This document shows, piece by piece, positions 8,209 through 17,505 of a stretch of 64,000 nt of DNA (the stretch's first letter is position 1; the number at the start of each line of letters is the position of its first letter). The stretch is from Clostridiales bacterium. GTDB lineage: Bacteria; Bacillota; Clostridia; Saccharofermentanales; Saccharofermentanaceae. The notes below the pieces were generated by a model that was not told the origin of the DNA, made no database searches, and saw only the letters and a list, made by a program, of their open reading frames with translations. The stretch is taken from assembly GCA_017527865.1 (NCBI GenBank), contig JAFXPN010000001.1, positions 1 through 64,000 on the forward strand, in the 5' to 3' direction. A program made the position numbers and the translations under genes.

Positions 8209-8856
8209 ATGGCTTTCACCTTAAGCGAAAACGGCATAAGATACAGCAAGTTCCTAAAATCCGTGATGCTTCCGTTCAATGAGATCAGAAGTATCATCAT
8301 AACGGAAGAAGGTACTTCGATAACTGTCAGAACAGGCGAGACTTATATGCAGAAGGAGTCGACGCCCGTAAGTGTTGACGATGAATTCTGCAATTACGTA
8401 GTGAAATACAACATCGAGTACCGTAACGATACCGAGTGTATTGAAGGAACCAGGTCTTATTCGCGAGAGGAACTTGATCCTGTCATAGAGCGTGTTATCA
8501 GTGCTGCCGAGGACTATGCAGATGCTGTCATCAAAGAAAAACTCGGTGCAGAATACGGATGCAAGACCGTCTTTAAGGAAGACATTAGATGGGGAAGTAT
8601 CTATTTTTGCCTGACTAAGAACGGTGACATCATCGATGTTGCTGATGAATGCGCAGTGGATGTTGATGAAGAGGTGCCTGAATCCTACGATAATATGCTT
8701 CTGTTCTTCATGTCCGAATGGAATCCGGCTGTTCAAAGGGGATACTATGCCGTAACGGAAGATGTATTTCATGAAGATCTTCTTAAAACTTATGTGGAAG
8801 AATGGAGCAATTCCATGTGCACAGATTACCTGGATTATCTTGCTGAAGAAACATGA
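8209..8856 (+). CDS. Hypothetical cytoplasmic protein
   Basis: 215 residues, acidic, with no signal peptide or membrane helix. The first 60 residues (LSENGIRYSKFLKSVMLPFN, then EIRSIIITEEGTSITVRTG) look like a small beta-rich, PH-like domain; the middle is helical and the end is acidic. I do not recognise the family. Start ATG 8209 has GAAGGGAG upstream. It lies 43 bases after the ECF S-component gene and overlaps the following short ORF by four bases (ATGA), so it probably belongs to the same transcript. No function is proposed. Confidence 0.7.
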   Translation: MAFTLSENGIRYSKFLKSVMLPFNEIRSIIITEEGTSITVRTGETYMQKESTPVSVDDEFCNYVVKYNIEYRNDTECIEGTRSYSREELDPVIERVISAAEDYADAVIKEKLGAEYGCKTVFKEDIRWGSIYFCLTKNGDIIDVADECAVDVDEEVPESYDNMLLFFMSEWNPAVQRGYYAVTEDVFHEDLLKTYVEEWSNSMCTDYLDYLAEET

Positions 8857-9035
8857 AGATTATAGGCGAATTCGTCGGTAAATATATGGCTTTGATAATC
8901 CTGGCAGTATCGGTGCTTGCGCTGTTTGTACCGGGATCCTGTCTTTGGGTGCTGACTTCAAAGCTTTTCGGGCTGGAAGCAGGGCTTCTTGCAGGTGTCA
9001 TCCTTAAAGAGGATTCCTGTGCGAAAAACAAATAA
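8853..9035 (+). pseudogene. Truncated remnant of a bile acid:Na+ symporter (BASS)-type gene
   Basis: The 60-residue ORF begins MKIIGEFVGKYMALIILAVS and continues with ALFVPGSCLW, which resembles the first helix of BASS-family symporters (normally over 300 residues). After about residue 36 the similarity stops and the frame ends in a short polar tail (KEDSCAKNK). No frame in the remaining 95 bases before pcrA continues the family. It overlaps the upstream gene by ATGA. It could instead be a functional one- or two-helix small protein, since the frame is intact. The family assignment rests on one helix, so it is tentative. Confidence 0.5.
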
Positions 9036-9071
9036 ATGTTCTTATAATGGGACATTGTTTTTCCATCTTTC

Positions 9072-9080
9072 TGTTATAAT
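9072..9080 (+). promoter_or_regulatory. Probable extended -10 promoter of pcrA
   Basis: TGTTATAAT gives TG-N-TATAAT (TATAAT at 9075-9080). No good -35 is seen at 16-18 bases. A second TATAAT lies at 9043-9048. Both fall in the AT-rich 95-base gap before pcrA. Confidence 0.5.
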
Positions 9081-9130
9081 CTTATAAGAAATGATCTTTA
9101 AGCCTTAATATGATTTAAGCGGAGTTTATT

Positions 9131-11548
9131 GTGGACGGATTTGATAATGATGAAGAGCTCGATCTGTTAGATGAGCTTTCCGGTCTTTATGAAGAGGAAT
9201 TGAATAATGATGACACGGTGAGAAGCGCCGATGCTCTTCTTGATGATCTTAATGCGGAGCAAAGACAGGCAGTAACTCATATTGAAGGGCCTCTGCTTAT
9301 CCTTGCGGGCGCGGGATCCGGCAAGACCAGGGTCATAACATACAGGATCGCCTATATGATGGAGAGATTCGGAATAGCTCCCGGATCGATCCTTGCCATA
9401 ACATTTACGAATAAGGCTGCCAATGAGATGAAGGAGAGACTTGAGGCTCTGGTAGGCTCGCGTTCTCAGTATATATGGTGCGGGACATTTCACAGCATCT
9501 TTGCCAGGATCCTGAGAAGACATGCCGAGGACTTAGGTTACGGCAAGAATTTTACGATCGTTGATACCGATGATCAGCTTAAGATCGTAAAACAGGTCAT
9601 GGAACAGATCGGAGTGTCGGAGAAGACTTATAAGCCGAGGCTGTTTCTGTATGAGATAACCAATGCGAAGAACCATATGATCGGTCACAAAGAGTATGAG
9701 CAGCTTGCAGGGAGCGATACTTTTAAGAAGCTTTCTTCCGATATCTATATGGCATATGACAGGCGCCTTGCTGACAGCAATGCCATGGACTTTGATGACA
9801 TACTCATTAATTTTGTCAGGCTTCTCGAGCGTAATGAGCAGATCGCGGATTTTTACAGGGACAAGTTCAAGTACATAATGGTCGATGAGTATCAGGATAC
9901 CAATAAGCCCCAGTACGAGGCCGTGATGCTGCTCGGTAAGAAGCATGGGAATGTATGTGTTGTAGGTGACGATGATCAGTCCATATATGCTTTCAGAGGA
10001 GCCGATGTAAGGATGATCCTGAACTTCGAGAAGGATTTTCCCGGAACCGAAGTCATCAAGCTCGAACAGAATTACAGATCTACGGGTCATATCCTGCAAA
10101 GCGCCAATGAAGTGATAGCGCACAACAAGCACAGGAAGAGCAAGGTCTTAAGGACTGACGGAGAAGAGGGTGACAAGGTTATCGTAATGAATGCCGATAA
10201 CGGTAATCTTGAAGCAAGATGGACTGCCGATACCATAAAAAGGATGGTCGAGAAGGGGAAGTTTGCATACAGGGACTGCGCGGTCCTTTACAGAGTCAAT
10301 GCCCTTTCCCGTTCGATAGAGTCGGCATTAAGAGAGAAGCATATCCCGTTTAAGATATACGGCGGTCTGAGATTCTATGACAGAAAAGAGATCAAGGATG
10401 TCATTGCATATTTAAGACTGATCAATGACGGCAGTGATGATCTTGCATTGGAGCGGATAATCAATGTTCCGAGAAGAGGCATCGGAGATTCCACGATAGA
10501 CAGACTGAGGCAATTGGCCGAAGACAACGGCATTTCCATGTTTGAAGTATGCTGCAGGTGCAGGGAATATCCCGAACTTCAGCGTTCTTGCGGCAAGCTT
10601 CTTGAATTTGCGGATCTTATACGCGGATTCCGTGCCGATCTTACGGAGGATATGAGTTTCAAGGATTTTGTCGATAAGGTGGAAACGGAGTCGGGCATCA
10701 TCCAGGAGATCATTGAACAAAGGGAGAAGAAGGGCGAGGTAACAGACAGGGTCGAGAACCTGAAGGAGCTTTTGTCTGAAGCTTCCGAATTTGAGAAGGC
10801 ACACAGGACTGCTCCCGGGCAGGAACAGATACAGAAACAGGACGATCCCGGGGATATATATCTTGACGAAGAACTTAAGACGGCGGATACGCTGGCAGGT
10901 CTTCTGACCATATATCTTGAGAATGCCGCTCTTTATTCTGCAGGTGATGAATACGATGAAGGCGATGATTACGTCAGACTCATGACAGTCCACAGCGCCA
11001 AGGGACTGGAGTTCGGTTCGGTATTCATAATAGGTGTGGAAGACGGTATATTCCCGGGCTACAAATCCATCGGTGATGCCATGGCAACAGAAGAAGAGAG
11101 ACGGCTTATGTATGTTGCGATAACAAGGGCCAAGAAGAATCTGTTTATCGTTTTGACAAGACAGAGGATGCTTTACGGCCAGACACAGTGCCTTCCGCCA
11201 TCGAGATTCCTTAAGGAGATCGATCCTAGGCATCTGTATAAGATCGGAGGCGCGAGGGAAGTAAGATCTGATATTTCTGCTTCCGCGGTTACATCAGAAG
11301 CCAGGGCCAGGGGAACCAAGGCGATATCGAGCGCGCTTAAGTCTTCTTTTGCCAGGAAGCCTGCAAAGCAGGACGGGCTGTCGTGGAATGAGATCGCCGA
11401 AGGAATGAGTGTCGTACATCAAAGATTCGGAGAAGGCATCGTGCTCAAGGTCGAACCGGTTGCGGGAGATGCTTTGGTAACGGTGGACTTCGACGGAATG
11501 AAGAAGAATATGCTCGCGAATACGGCGGGCCTTAAAAGGAGCGTGTGA
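9131..11548 (+). CDS. pcrA: ATP-dependent DNA helicase PcrA/UvrD
   Basis: A superfamily 1A 3'-5' helicase for repair, recombination control and plasmid replication. The 805-residue protein shows LNAEQRQAVTHIEGPLLILA leading to Walker A AGAGSGKT (about residues 59-66), motif II DEYQDTN (about 252-258), motif III VVGDDDQSIYAFRGAD, QNYRSTGHIL, and motif VI VAITRAKKNLF. The C-terminal 55 residues form the Tudor-like RNA-polymerase contact seen in PcrA (VVHQRFGEGIVL). The start is GTG 9131, preceded by GCGGAG. The first 35 residues are an acidic extension (DNDEELDLLDELSGLYEEEL). The dGTPase gene starts across its stop codon. Confidence 0.96.
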   Translation: MDGFDNDEELDLLDELSGLYEEELNNDDTVRSADALLDDLNAEQRQAVTHIEGPLLILAGAGSGKTRVITYRIAYMMERFGIAPGSILAITFTNKAANEMKERLEALVGSRSQYIWCGTFHSIFARILRRHAEDLGYGKNFTIVDTDDQLKIVKQVMEQIGVSEKTYKPRLFLYEITNAKNHMIGHKEYEQLAGSDTFKKLSSDIYMAYDRRLADSNAMDFDDILINFVRLLERNEQIADFYRDKFKYIMVDEYQDTNKPQYEAVMLLGKKHGNVCVVGDDDQSIYAFRGADVRMILNFEKDFPGTEVIKLEQNYRSTGHILQSANEVIAHNKHRKSKVLRTDGEEGDKVIVMNADNGNLEARWTADTIKRMVEKGKFAYRDCAVLYRVNALSRSIESALREKHIPFKIYGGLRFYDRKEIKDVIAYLRLINDGSDDLALERIINVPRRGIGDSTIDRLRQLAEDNGISMFEVCCRCREYPELQRSCGKLLEFADLIRGFRADLTEDMSFKDFVDKVETESGIIQEIIEQREKKGEVTDRVENLKELLSEASEFEKAHRTAPGQEQIQKQDDPGDIYLDEELKTADTLAGLLTIYLENAALYSAGDEYDEGDDYVRLMTVHSAKGLEFGSVFIIGVEDGIFPGYKSIGDAMATEEERRLMYVAITRAKKNLFIVLTRQRMLYGQTQCLPPSRFLKEIDPRHLYKIGGAREVRSDISASAVTSEARARGTKAISSALKSSFARKPAKQDGLSWNEIAEGMSVVHQRFGEGIVLKVEPVAGDALVTVDFDGMKKNMLANTAGLKRSV

Positions 11549-11550
11549 TC

Positions 11551-12768
11551 ATGGAAAGCCTGTTTGATCTGTATCAGGATGCATTCGCGAATATACCTGA
11601 ACAACCGCAACTTATCGATAACTATAAAGATATCAGAGAGATAGAACTGATAAGGAGTGAGAGGGAGAAGACACTCTCGCCTTTTGCCATGAAGACGGCA
11701 AATTCCAGGGGCCGCAGGAAAGAGGAGAACCCCTGCTCCATAAGGAGTCCGTATGAGAGGGATCTCGGAAGGATCATCTTCTCCCAGTCGTTCAGAAGAC
11801 TGCGCCATAAGACACAGGTATTCTTTAATCCGGTGAACGACCATATCTGCTCGAGGATCGAGCATGTGATCTATGTAAATTACATATCGACCATTATCGG
11901 CAGAGCCCTTAACCTTAATATCGATCTTATACAGGCGATCGCGCTGGGACATGATATCGGACATTCACCGTACGGTCATACCGGGGAAAGAGTGCTCAAC
12001 CAGTGCATTAAGTCAGTTGATCCGTCACTGTATTTTGAACACGAGGTTCACAGTCTCAGGGTGCTCGATGTGCTCGAAGAACACAAACCGGGAGAATACG
12101 GGCTTAATCTGACATTTGAGGTAAGGGACGGGATAGTCGCCCACTGCGGAGAGACATATGATGAATACAGACTGACACCTTACCGTGACAAGACGGAGAA
12201 GGAAGTGTCGGAGAAGCCTGAAAAAGACCGGACAAGACCTGCTACGCTTGAAGGCTGTGTGGTCAGATTTGCCGATAAGATAGCTTATGTCGGAAGAGAC
12301 ATAGAAGATGCGAGAAGAGCAGGGATAATCGGAGGAAATGACCATGTCAGCGACGAAGCTGCCAGGAGGCTCGGAACTACAAATGCCGAGATCATAAATA
12401 TCCTCGTCGGCGATATCGTACACTCCAGTCTTAACAAGGATGAGATCTGTATGTCGCAGGATAATTTCCGGGCGATGAACGAGTATCTTAATTCCAATCT
12501 TAACGGTATATACAGATCGCCCAAGATCAAGACATATGAGGAAATGGTAAAGCTTCAGATCGAAGCGATATTCAGTGCCTTTATGGAATGCGTAGATGAT
12601 ATGGAGAAGGCGCTTAATTCCAATAACGAAGCTATAAAGAGCTTTGCTCAATTCTATATGAGGCATCCGGAGCCTGAATGTCAGCCGGTAAGGAAAGTCG
12701 TGGATTATATCGCAGGCATGACAGATACATATGCCAACTCATGCTTCGATCAGCTGTACAGGGTATGA
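11551..12768 (+). CDS. dgt: dGTP triphosphohydrolase-like HD protein
   Basis: Hydrolyses dGTP (or other dNTPs) to the deoxynucleoside and triphosphate, adjusting dNTP pools. The 405-residue protein carries the dGTPase opening RDLGRIIFSQSFRRLRHKTQ, then the HD-domain metal ligands: H of SRIEHVIYV, HD of LGHDIGHSPYGHTGE, and D of RFADKIAYVGRDIEDA. ATG 11551 follows AAAAGGA; GTG 11545 overlapping the pcrA stop is the alternative. It is coupled to pcrA and followed 38 bases later by a second HD nucleotidase. Substrate range of the Firmicutes group varies. Confidence 0.93.
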   Translation: MESLFDLYQDAFANIPEQPQLIDNYKDIREIELIRSEREKTLSPFAMKTANSRGRRKEENPCSIRSPYERDLGRIIFSQSFRRLRHKTQVFFNPVNDHICSRIEHVIYVNYISTIIGRALNLNIDLIQAIALGHDIGHSPYGHTGERVLNQCIKSVDPSLYFEHEVHSLRVLDVLEEHKPGEYGLNLTFEVRDGIVAHCGETYDEYRLTPYRDKTEKEVSEKPEKDRTRPATLEGCVVRFADKIAYVGRDIEDARRAGIIGGNDHVSDEAARRLGTTNAEIINILVGDIVHSSLNKDEICMSQDNFRAMNEYLNSNLNGIYRSPKIKTYEEMVKLQIEAIFSAFMECVDDMEKALNSNNEAIKSFAQFYMRHPEPECQPVRKVVDYIAGMTDTYANSCFDQLYRV

Positions 12769-12806
12769 ACGTACCTGCCGAGTTTTTTGGATCACGGAGG
12801 TTTTAA

Positions 12807-13421
12807 ATGGAAGAGAATTACGGATTTTATGCATTGCTGGACAGGATGATATATATCAACCGCTGGGCTCTTATGAGGAACAGCAGGTACGAGAATATAA
12901 AGGAACACAGTTTTGATGTTGCTGTCATAGCGCAGTCGCTTGCGCTGATCCATAATAATCTTGTGGATGAAGGGAAGACTGCCGTAAGAGTCGATCCGCT
13001 TCTGATCGCGACGTACGGTCTTTATCATGACTGTACGGAGATCATCACCGGGGATATGCCCACACCTATCAAATACAGGAACGATACTCTTAAGAATGCA
13101 TATAAGCAAGTGGAGCGTGAGGCGGCTTTGAGCCTTACTTCACAGCTGCCGGATTCCCTGCAGGAACAGTATCTGTCATGGCTGTCGCCTTCGTACAACG
13201 GTGAAGAAGGGATCATTGCCAAGAGGATCGTTAAGGCTGCCGATAAGATAGCTGCTTACATAAAGTGCCTTAGGGAGAAGCTTGCGGGCAATACGGAATT
13301 TGATAATGCCATGAAGACAACAAAGCAAACTATTGATAATATAGACCTGCCAGAAGTAGGGATATTTATGGAACATTTCATCCCTTCGTTCGGGTTGACA
13401 CTGGATGAGCTTAATAAGTAA
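12807..13421 (+). CDS. yfbR: YfbR-like 5'-deoxynucleotidase (HD domain)
   Basis: YfbR removes the phosphate from deoxyribonucleoside 5'-monophosphates. The 204-residue protein follows the E. coli protein closely over its length: INRWALMRNSRYENIKEHSF (first metal His in EHSF), YHDCTEIITGDMPTPIKY (HD pair), an ADKIAAYIKCL helix with the fourth metal ligand, and FMEHFIPSFGLTLDEL at the end. The start is supported by CACGGAGG. Lying directly after the dGTPase gene, it could complete a dNTP-to-nucleoside route; that pairing is inference. It is rarely reported in Firmicutes next to dgt. Confidence 0.9.
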   Translation: MEENYGFYALLDRMIYINRWALMRNSRYENIKEHSFDVAVIAQSLALIHNNLVDEGKTAVRVDPLLIATYGLYHDCTEIITGDMPTPIKYRNDTLKNAYKQVEREAALSLTSQLPDSLQEQYLSWLSPSYNGEEGIIAKRIVKAADKIAAYIKCLREKLAGNTEFDNAMKTTKQTIDNIDLPEVGIFMEHFIPSFGLTLDELNK

Positions 13422-13436
13422 CGGAAGGAATGCCAG

Positions 13437-16016
13437 GTGGCAGCATCGGTAAAGAGGACAAAAGAATACCTTTTGATATCAGCCGTCGTTCTTGCGGTGT
13501 CTTTCATCGTCATGATCATCGGCATCATAGCTCTTGCGGGCATGAGCGTTCCGTATGAACCTCCCACGCAGAGACAGGAAGACATAATACTGAGGACCGC
13601 CGATGTAACAGGCATAGGCAATGTTTCTTACAAGGCACTTTACCGGGTCGGTGCGGGTTATTATTCGACCGGTGATTTTGTGGTAAGGGCATTTACGAGT
13701 TCTGATTATCTTGTTAACGGCAAAGATGATCAGGCGTTCCTTCAGGATCTTTATTCGGTTACGGGCGGACAGACTGACGGGGCTGAATATGCGGATTCGG
13801 CCGCAATGCTCGCGTCCAGATCCAGGATGTATGTAATAAATGATTTGCTCGGCAGCGAAGACAAGTCTCTCCGTACTTCGGCTTCGGTATCTTCGGATCC
13901 CGGTGACAGTTTTACGGAATGTGTCCTGACTTCGTCTTTAGAAGGCTCCGGCGGGATTACGATCGGCATCCGCAAGGTTGAAGGCAGCTTTGCCACAACC
14001 GGTGAACATATCAGAACGGATTTCTTTGTTGACGGCGCATGGTATCAGGGGAATCTGACCATAACCGATGCCTCGGACGGAACCAAGAATTTTGTTATGG
14101 CATGGAACAGTAACGGTGTGTCAGGAGGCGATCACGAGGTGCTGATCCTCTTAAGGTCTTCGGACGGCAGAGGGACAGTGCTTACCGGAGGGGATATCTT
14201 TGTTCCTGACCTCATGCCTCTGGTCAACAACAATGTTCAGCCGGGTTCTATCGCGCAGAGCAGCTCTTCTTCCTGGTATGTCCTTAACGCCGGGGACAAT
14301 AATGCTTATGTCAACTTCGTCAATCTCAGCGGTGACATAAAGGCGTCGATATATGATGCTTACGGCAACTATATTGCGTCAAACGACATCGAAGGAAGCT
14401 ACTGCGAAGTATTAAGGGCTCATGCCCAGGATGTCGGAGCGATCATGGAAGAAACCGGACTTTCGGATGTGTCAAATACCTTCTATATTAAAGTGGAACG
14501 CGGCGCCGGTAATGAGGATCTGACAAGTGCTGTTAACTATACCATGATCCAGAGCAAGGAAGCCGCTTATTACTCCGGCGGGTATGTCGCGGTGATAGGT
14601 GAGGTAACCGGCAGCAACACGGATCCGGTCCCGATAACGGGTAATTTTGCCGATTATTACGGAAAGACGATAGCAGTTCAGGATATAAGCAATAATGTGA
14701 TCAATGTCCCTTTTGACGATCTGACGTATATTCCTCTCAACGGAGCCCTTGATACGCTTGATCTCAGATTCACGGGAACAGGTCTCGATTTTCCCGAGGT
14801 TCCGCAGTTCAGTCCAAGGACATGCGGTTACGGATATATGTCGGAAGATGTACCTGAAGCGATTACCGTCAGCGCATCTCCCAGGGAAGGCGTATTTGCC
14901 TCGGTGAACTATGAATTGCTGTCGGGCGGACAGACGCGGCCTGTGAATAACGGCGATTCCTTTACTTTTGCACAGGGCGAGAATGTGCTGTCGGTAAATG
15001 TTGTGTCTTTCGACGGTGTTGTGAATACATATAATATCTATGTGCTGATAGGAGACGATGAGGGTTCTTTCTGTGAAGACACGCTGTCTTTGTTCCCCGT
15101 AAGCTATGGCAGCGGACTGTGGCTTCTTCACAATCTTCACCCTTCATATATCTTTACTCCGTTCGATACCGGAATAGGTTTCAATACCACATTAAGCAAT
15201 GAAGACAGCGGTTCCAGAAATCTTGCCAACATAAGGACGAACCCGTCGTGGACAGATGCTTCGAGTCCCGAGTACGACGGAGGCGGATGGCACCGGGCCA
15301 ACAATGCAACGGTTAAGTATTTCCTCGATCCGAGAAATTATATTGATGAGGAGCATATATTCTCGTTTGAAAGATTATCTTTTAACGGCGATGTACAGAC
15401 GATAGAAGGTGTTCGTACCATGCTGTCCGGAAGCTTTATGGACACGGCGACTCCCGATTATGCGCAGATCATTTACAACGCGGGACAGACCGCCGGGGTT
15501 TCTCCTTATCTCATAGCGAGCAGGATAATACAGGAAATGGGCTATAACGGCGAATCCATGCTCTCTTCCGGTACGCTTCCGGGATATGAGGGGTATTATA
15601 ATTTCTTTAACATCGGTTCGACCCCTGACCCTTCGGTCGCTAACGGCGCGCTGATCAACGGAGCAAGATATGCGATGTGGGGAGCGAGGCCCGATGAGCA
15701 GATCATCGATGAATATGAAGCTTCCATTCTTCTGCCTTGGGACAATGTTGAGGATGCCATCACGGGAGGCGCTTTATGGATAGCGCAGAGTTATATATCT
15801 GTCGGGCAGGATACTCTGTATTTCCAGAAATTCGATGTGATCAACAACAATGACGGCCTTTACAGCCATCAGTATGCCCAGAACGTATCGATGGCATATA
15901 CCGAAGGTGAACGTTACTTTGAAAGCTATGCATCTTCCGGGATGCTCGATGAATCTTTCGAATTTGTGATACCGGTCTACTTGAATCTTCCGGATACATA
16001 CGGGCAATTGCCGTAA
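13437..16016 (+). CDS. Membrane-anchored wall glucosaminidase with cadherin-like domain
   Basis: 859 residues. A single N-terminal membrane anchor (about 11-35) is followed by a long beta-rich region (about 50-460), a cadherin-like beta-sandwich (about 475-545, ending in FDGVVNTYNIYVLI), and a LytD-type beta-N-acetylglucosaminidase domain (about 620-859). The last has the family pattern: VKYFLDPRNYIDEEHIFSFE, GVSPYLIASRIIQEMGYNGE (probable catalytic Glu), YYNFFNIGS, and ITGGALWIAQSYISVGQDTL. It should cut GlcNAc bonds in peptidoglycan outside the membrane. GTG 13437 is used, 8 bases after GGAAGG; the nearby ATG 13430 is out of frame. The next gene shares the cadherin-like domain. Confidence 0.88.
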   Translation: MAASVKRTKEYLLISAVVLAVSFIVMIIGIIALAGMSVPYEPPTQRQEDIILRTADVTGIGNVSYKALYRVGAGYYSTGDFVVRAFTSSDYLVNGKDDQAFLQDLYSVTGGQTDGAEYADSAAMLASRSRMYVINDLLGSEDKSLRTSASVSSDPGDSFTECVLTSSLEGSGGITIGIRKVEGSFATTGEHIRTDFFVDGAWYQGNLTITDASDGTKNFVMAWNSNGVSGGDHEVLILLRSSDGRGTVLTGGDIFVPDLMPLVNNNVQPGSIAQSSSSSWYVLNAGDNNAYVNFVNLSGDIKASIYDAYGNYIASNDIEGSYCEVLRAHAQDVGAIMEETGLSDVSNTFYIKVERGAGNEDLTSAVNYTMIQSKEAAYYSGGYVAVIGEVTGSNTDPVPITGNFADYYGKTIAVQDISNNVINVPFDDLTYIPLNGALDTLDLRFTGTGLDFPEVPQFSPRTCGYGYMSEDVPEAITVSASPREGVFASVNYELLSGGQTRPVNNGDSFTFAQGENVLSVNVVSFDGVVNTYNIYVLIGDDEGSFCEDTLSLFPVSYGSGLWLLHNLHPSYIFTPFDTGIGFNTTLSNEDSGSRNLANIRTNPSWTDASSPEYDGGGWHRANNATVKYFLDPRNYIDEEHIFSFERLSFNGDVQTIEGVRTMLSGSFMDTATPDYAQIIYNAGQTAGVSPYLIASRIIQEMGYNGESMLSSGTLPGYEGYYNFFNIGSTPDPSVANGALINGARYAMWGARPDEQIIDEYEASILLPWDNVEDAITGGALWIAQSYISVGQDTLYFQKFDVINNNDGLYSHQYAQNVSMAYTEGERYFESYASSGMLDESFEFVIPVYLNLPDTYGQLP

Positions 16017-16029
16017 CGGGGACGGTCAA

Positions 16030-17484
16030 ATGACAGGCACAGAACATAAAGGAAGATCATTCATCAGAAAGATACCGGCGGTTATCATACCGCTGTTGAC
16101 GGTAACGGCGTTCTTTGCGGGCACCCTGTTTGCCGACGGAACGATCACTCTTTCCTTATCAGCGGCGAATTCCGATATAAGTCCGGGCGATACAGTTGTT
16201 GTCAATCTGTACTGTGATGAGTTTGATTCGATCGTCAGGTTCGGACCTGTCGAAGTTGTCTATGATGTAGAGCAGTTCGAATTTGTATCGGTGACGGCAG
16301 CTGATATCCTGTCAGGTTATGATGTGACGACTGATGTATCAGACGACGGCATCATAACGATAAGCGGCGAGTTTATCGAAGCGACGGATGAAGAGAGCGG
16401 TAATGTTCTTGCTCCCGTCGATACGGATATCTCCACCATGCTGTTTCAGATCTCTTTGAGAGTCAGAAGCGATGCTTCCGGTGATACTTCGGTACGGATA
16501 GGCAGTGTCGGTGAATTCATAAGATCCGACGGAGCCGCGATCACGGCATACAGTTCGGAAGAACTGGATATAAACATCGTAAGGGCTGTTTCCACTGATG
16601 CGACACTGGCATCGCTTGCGGTCAACGGGGTCACCATGACGCCTGAATTCAGTCCTCAGGTTTATGAATACTCGGCGAATGTCAGCCGTGAAGTTACTTC
16701 GGTGTCCGTTAACGCCATTCCGAACAATCTTGAGTCAACGGTATCGATCACCGGAACCGATGAACTTGTCCCGGGCGAGAATATCATCTCCGTAAGGGTA
16801 CTTGCGCCGGACGGCATCAGTTCGAAGGAATACAAGATATTTGTTAACCGTCAGGAGGGTTATGTTCCCGAGGGATCGGGCTTTGTGGATTCGCAGGGAG
16901 TGACGTATACTTTTATGTCTTTCCCTTCGAATCTTACGGTACCGGACGGATTCATACAGACAACAAAGACGATCAACGGATATACGGTTCCCGTTTTTGC
17001 GAGAGACGGCATAAGTTCTGTGCTGGTTTATGTATATAACGGAACTGATTCTCCCGCACTGTATTTTTACAATGCATCAACAGGGATAGCTACTGTTTAC
17101 AGACCCGAACAGACTGTCGTATCGGCAGGCCGCGTCCTTACATTGGCTCAAGTGCCTGAGGATATAAGGATACCGGGCGGATTTACCGAGGGAACGTCCT
17201 ATATCAACGGTGTTGATATGGAAGGTTACACAGATGCTGACGGTAATTTCCTGGCATATTATACCGATGACTCAGGAAACGGAAGCTTTTATCTGTATGA
17301 TGAGAAAACAGATACCTTCTATGAATACATGAGCGTCGAGAAGTCTGCCGAGAACTTGTACAGGGCTCTGTTCTATGTGTTTATCGCGCTCAGCGTTATC
17401 CAGTCGACTTTTATTGTGATACTGGTGTATGTGATAAGACGTATAATCACCAACCGCACGAATCCGAGACCCAAGCGGGTATGA
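16030..17484 (+). CDS. Surface protein with cohesin-like and cadherin-like domains and a C-terminal membrane anchor
   Basis: 484 residues. A hydrophobic signal (about 16-36) leads into a cohesin-like domain (about 37-178: ITLSLSAANSDISPGDTVVV, FEFVSVTAADILSGYDV, STMLFQISLRV). A cadherin-like beta-sandwich follows (about 190-275; LASLAVNGVTMTPEFSPQVY, ending APDGISSKEYKIFV), then a Gly/Thr/Tyr-rich region and a C-terminal helix (about 447-470) with a basic cytoplasmic tail (RRIITNRTNPRPKRV). Cohesin folds bind dockerins or other surface modules, but the ligand here is unknown. It lies 13 bases behind the glucosaminidase gene, so the two probably form a wall-associated pair. Confidence 0.8.
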   Translation: MTGTEHKGRSFIRKIPAVIIPLLTVTAFFAGTLFADGTITLSLSAANSDISPGDTVVVNLYCDEFDSIVRFGPVEVVYDVEQFEFVSVTAADILSGYDVTTDVSDDGIITISGEFIEATDEESGNVLAPVDTDISTMLFQISLRVRSDASGDTSVRIGSVGEFIRSDGAAITAYSSEELDINIVRAVSTDATLASLAVNGVTMTPEFSPQVYEYSANVSREVTSVSVNAIPNNLESTVSITGTDELVPGENIISVRVLAPDGISSKEYKIFVNRQEGYVPEGSGFVDSQGVTYTFMSFPSNLTVPDGFIQTTKTINGYTVPVFARDGISSVLVYVYNGTDSPALYFYNASTGIATVYRPEQTVVSAGRVLTLAQVPEDIRIPGGFTEGTSYINGVDMEGYTDADGNFLAYYTDDSGNGSFYLYDEKTDTFYEYMSVEKSAENLYRALFYVFIALSVIQSTFIVILVYVIRRIITNRTNPRPKRV

Positions 17485-17505
17485 CATTGATTACGGGGGA
17501 AAAGA

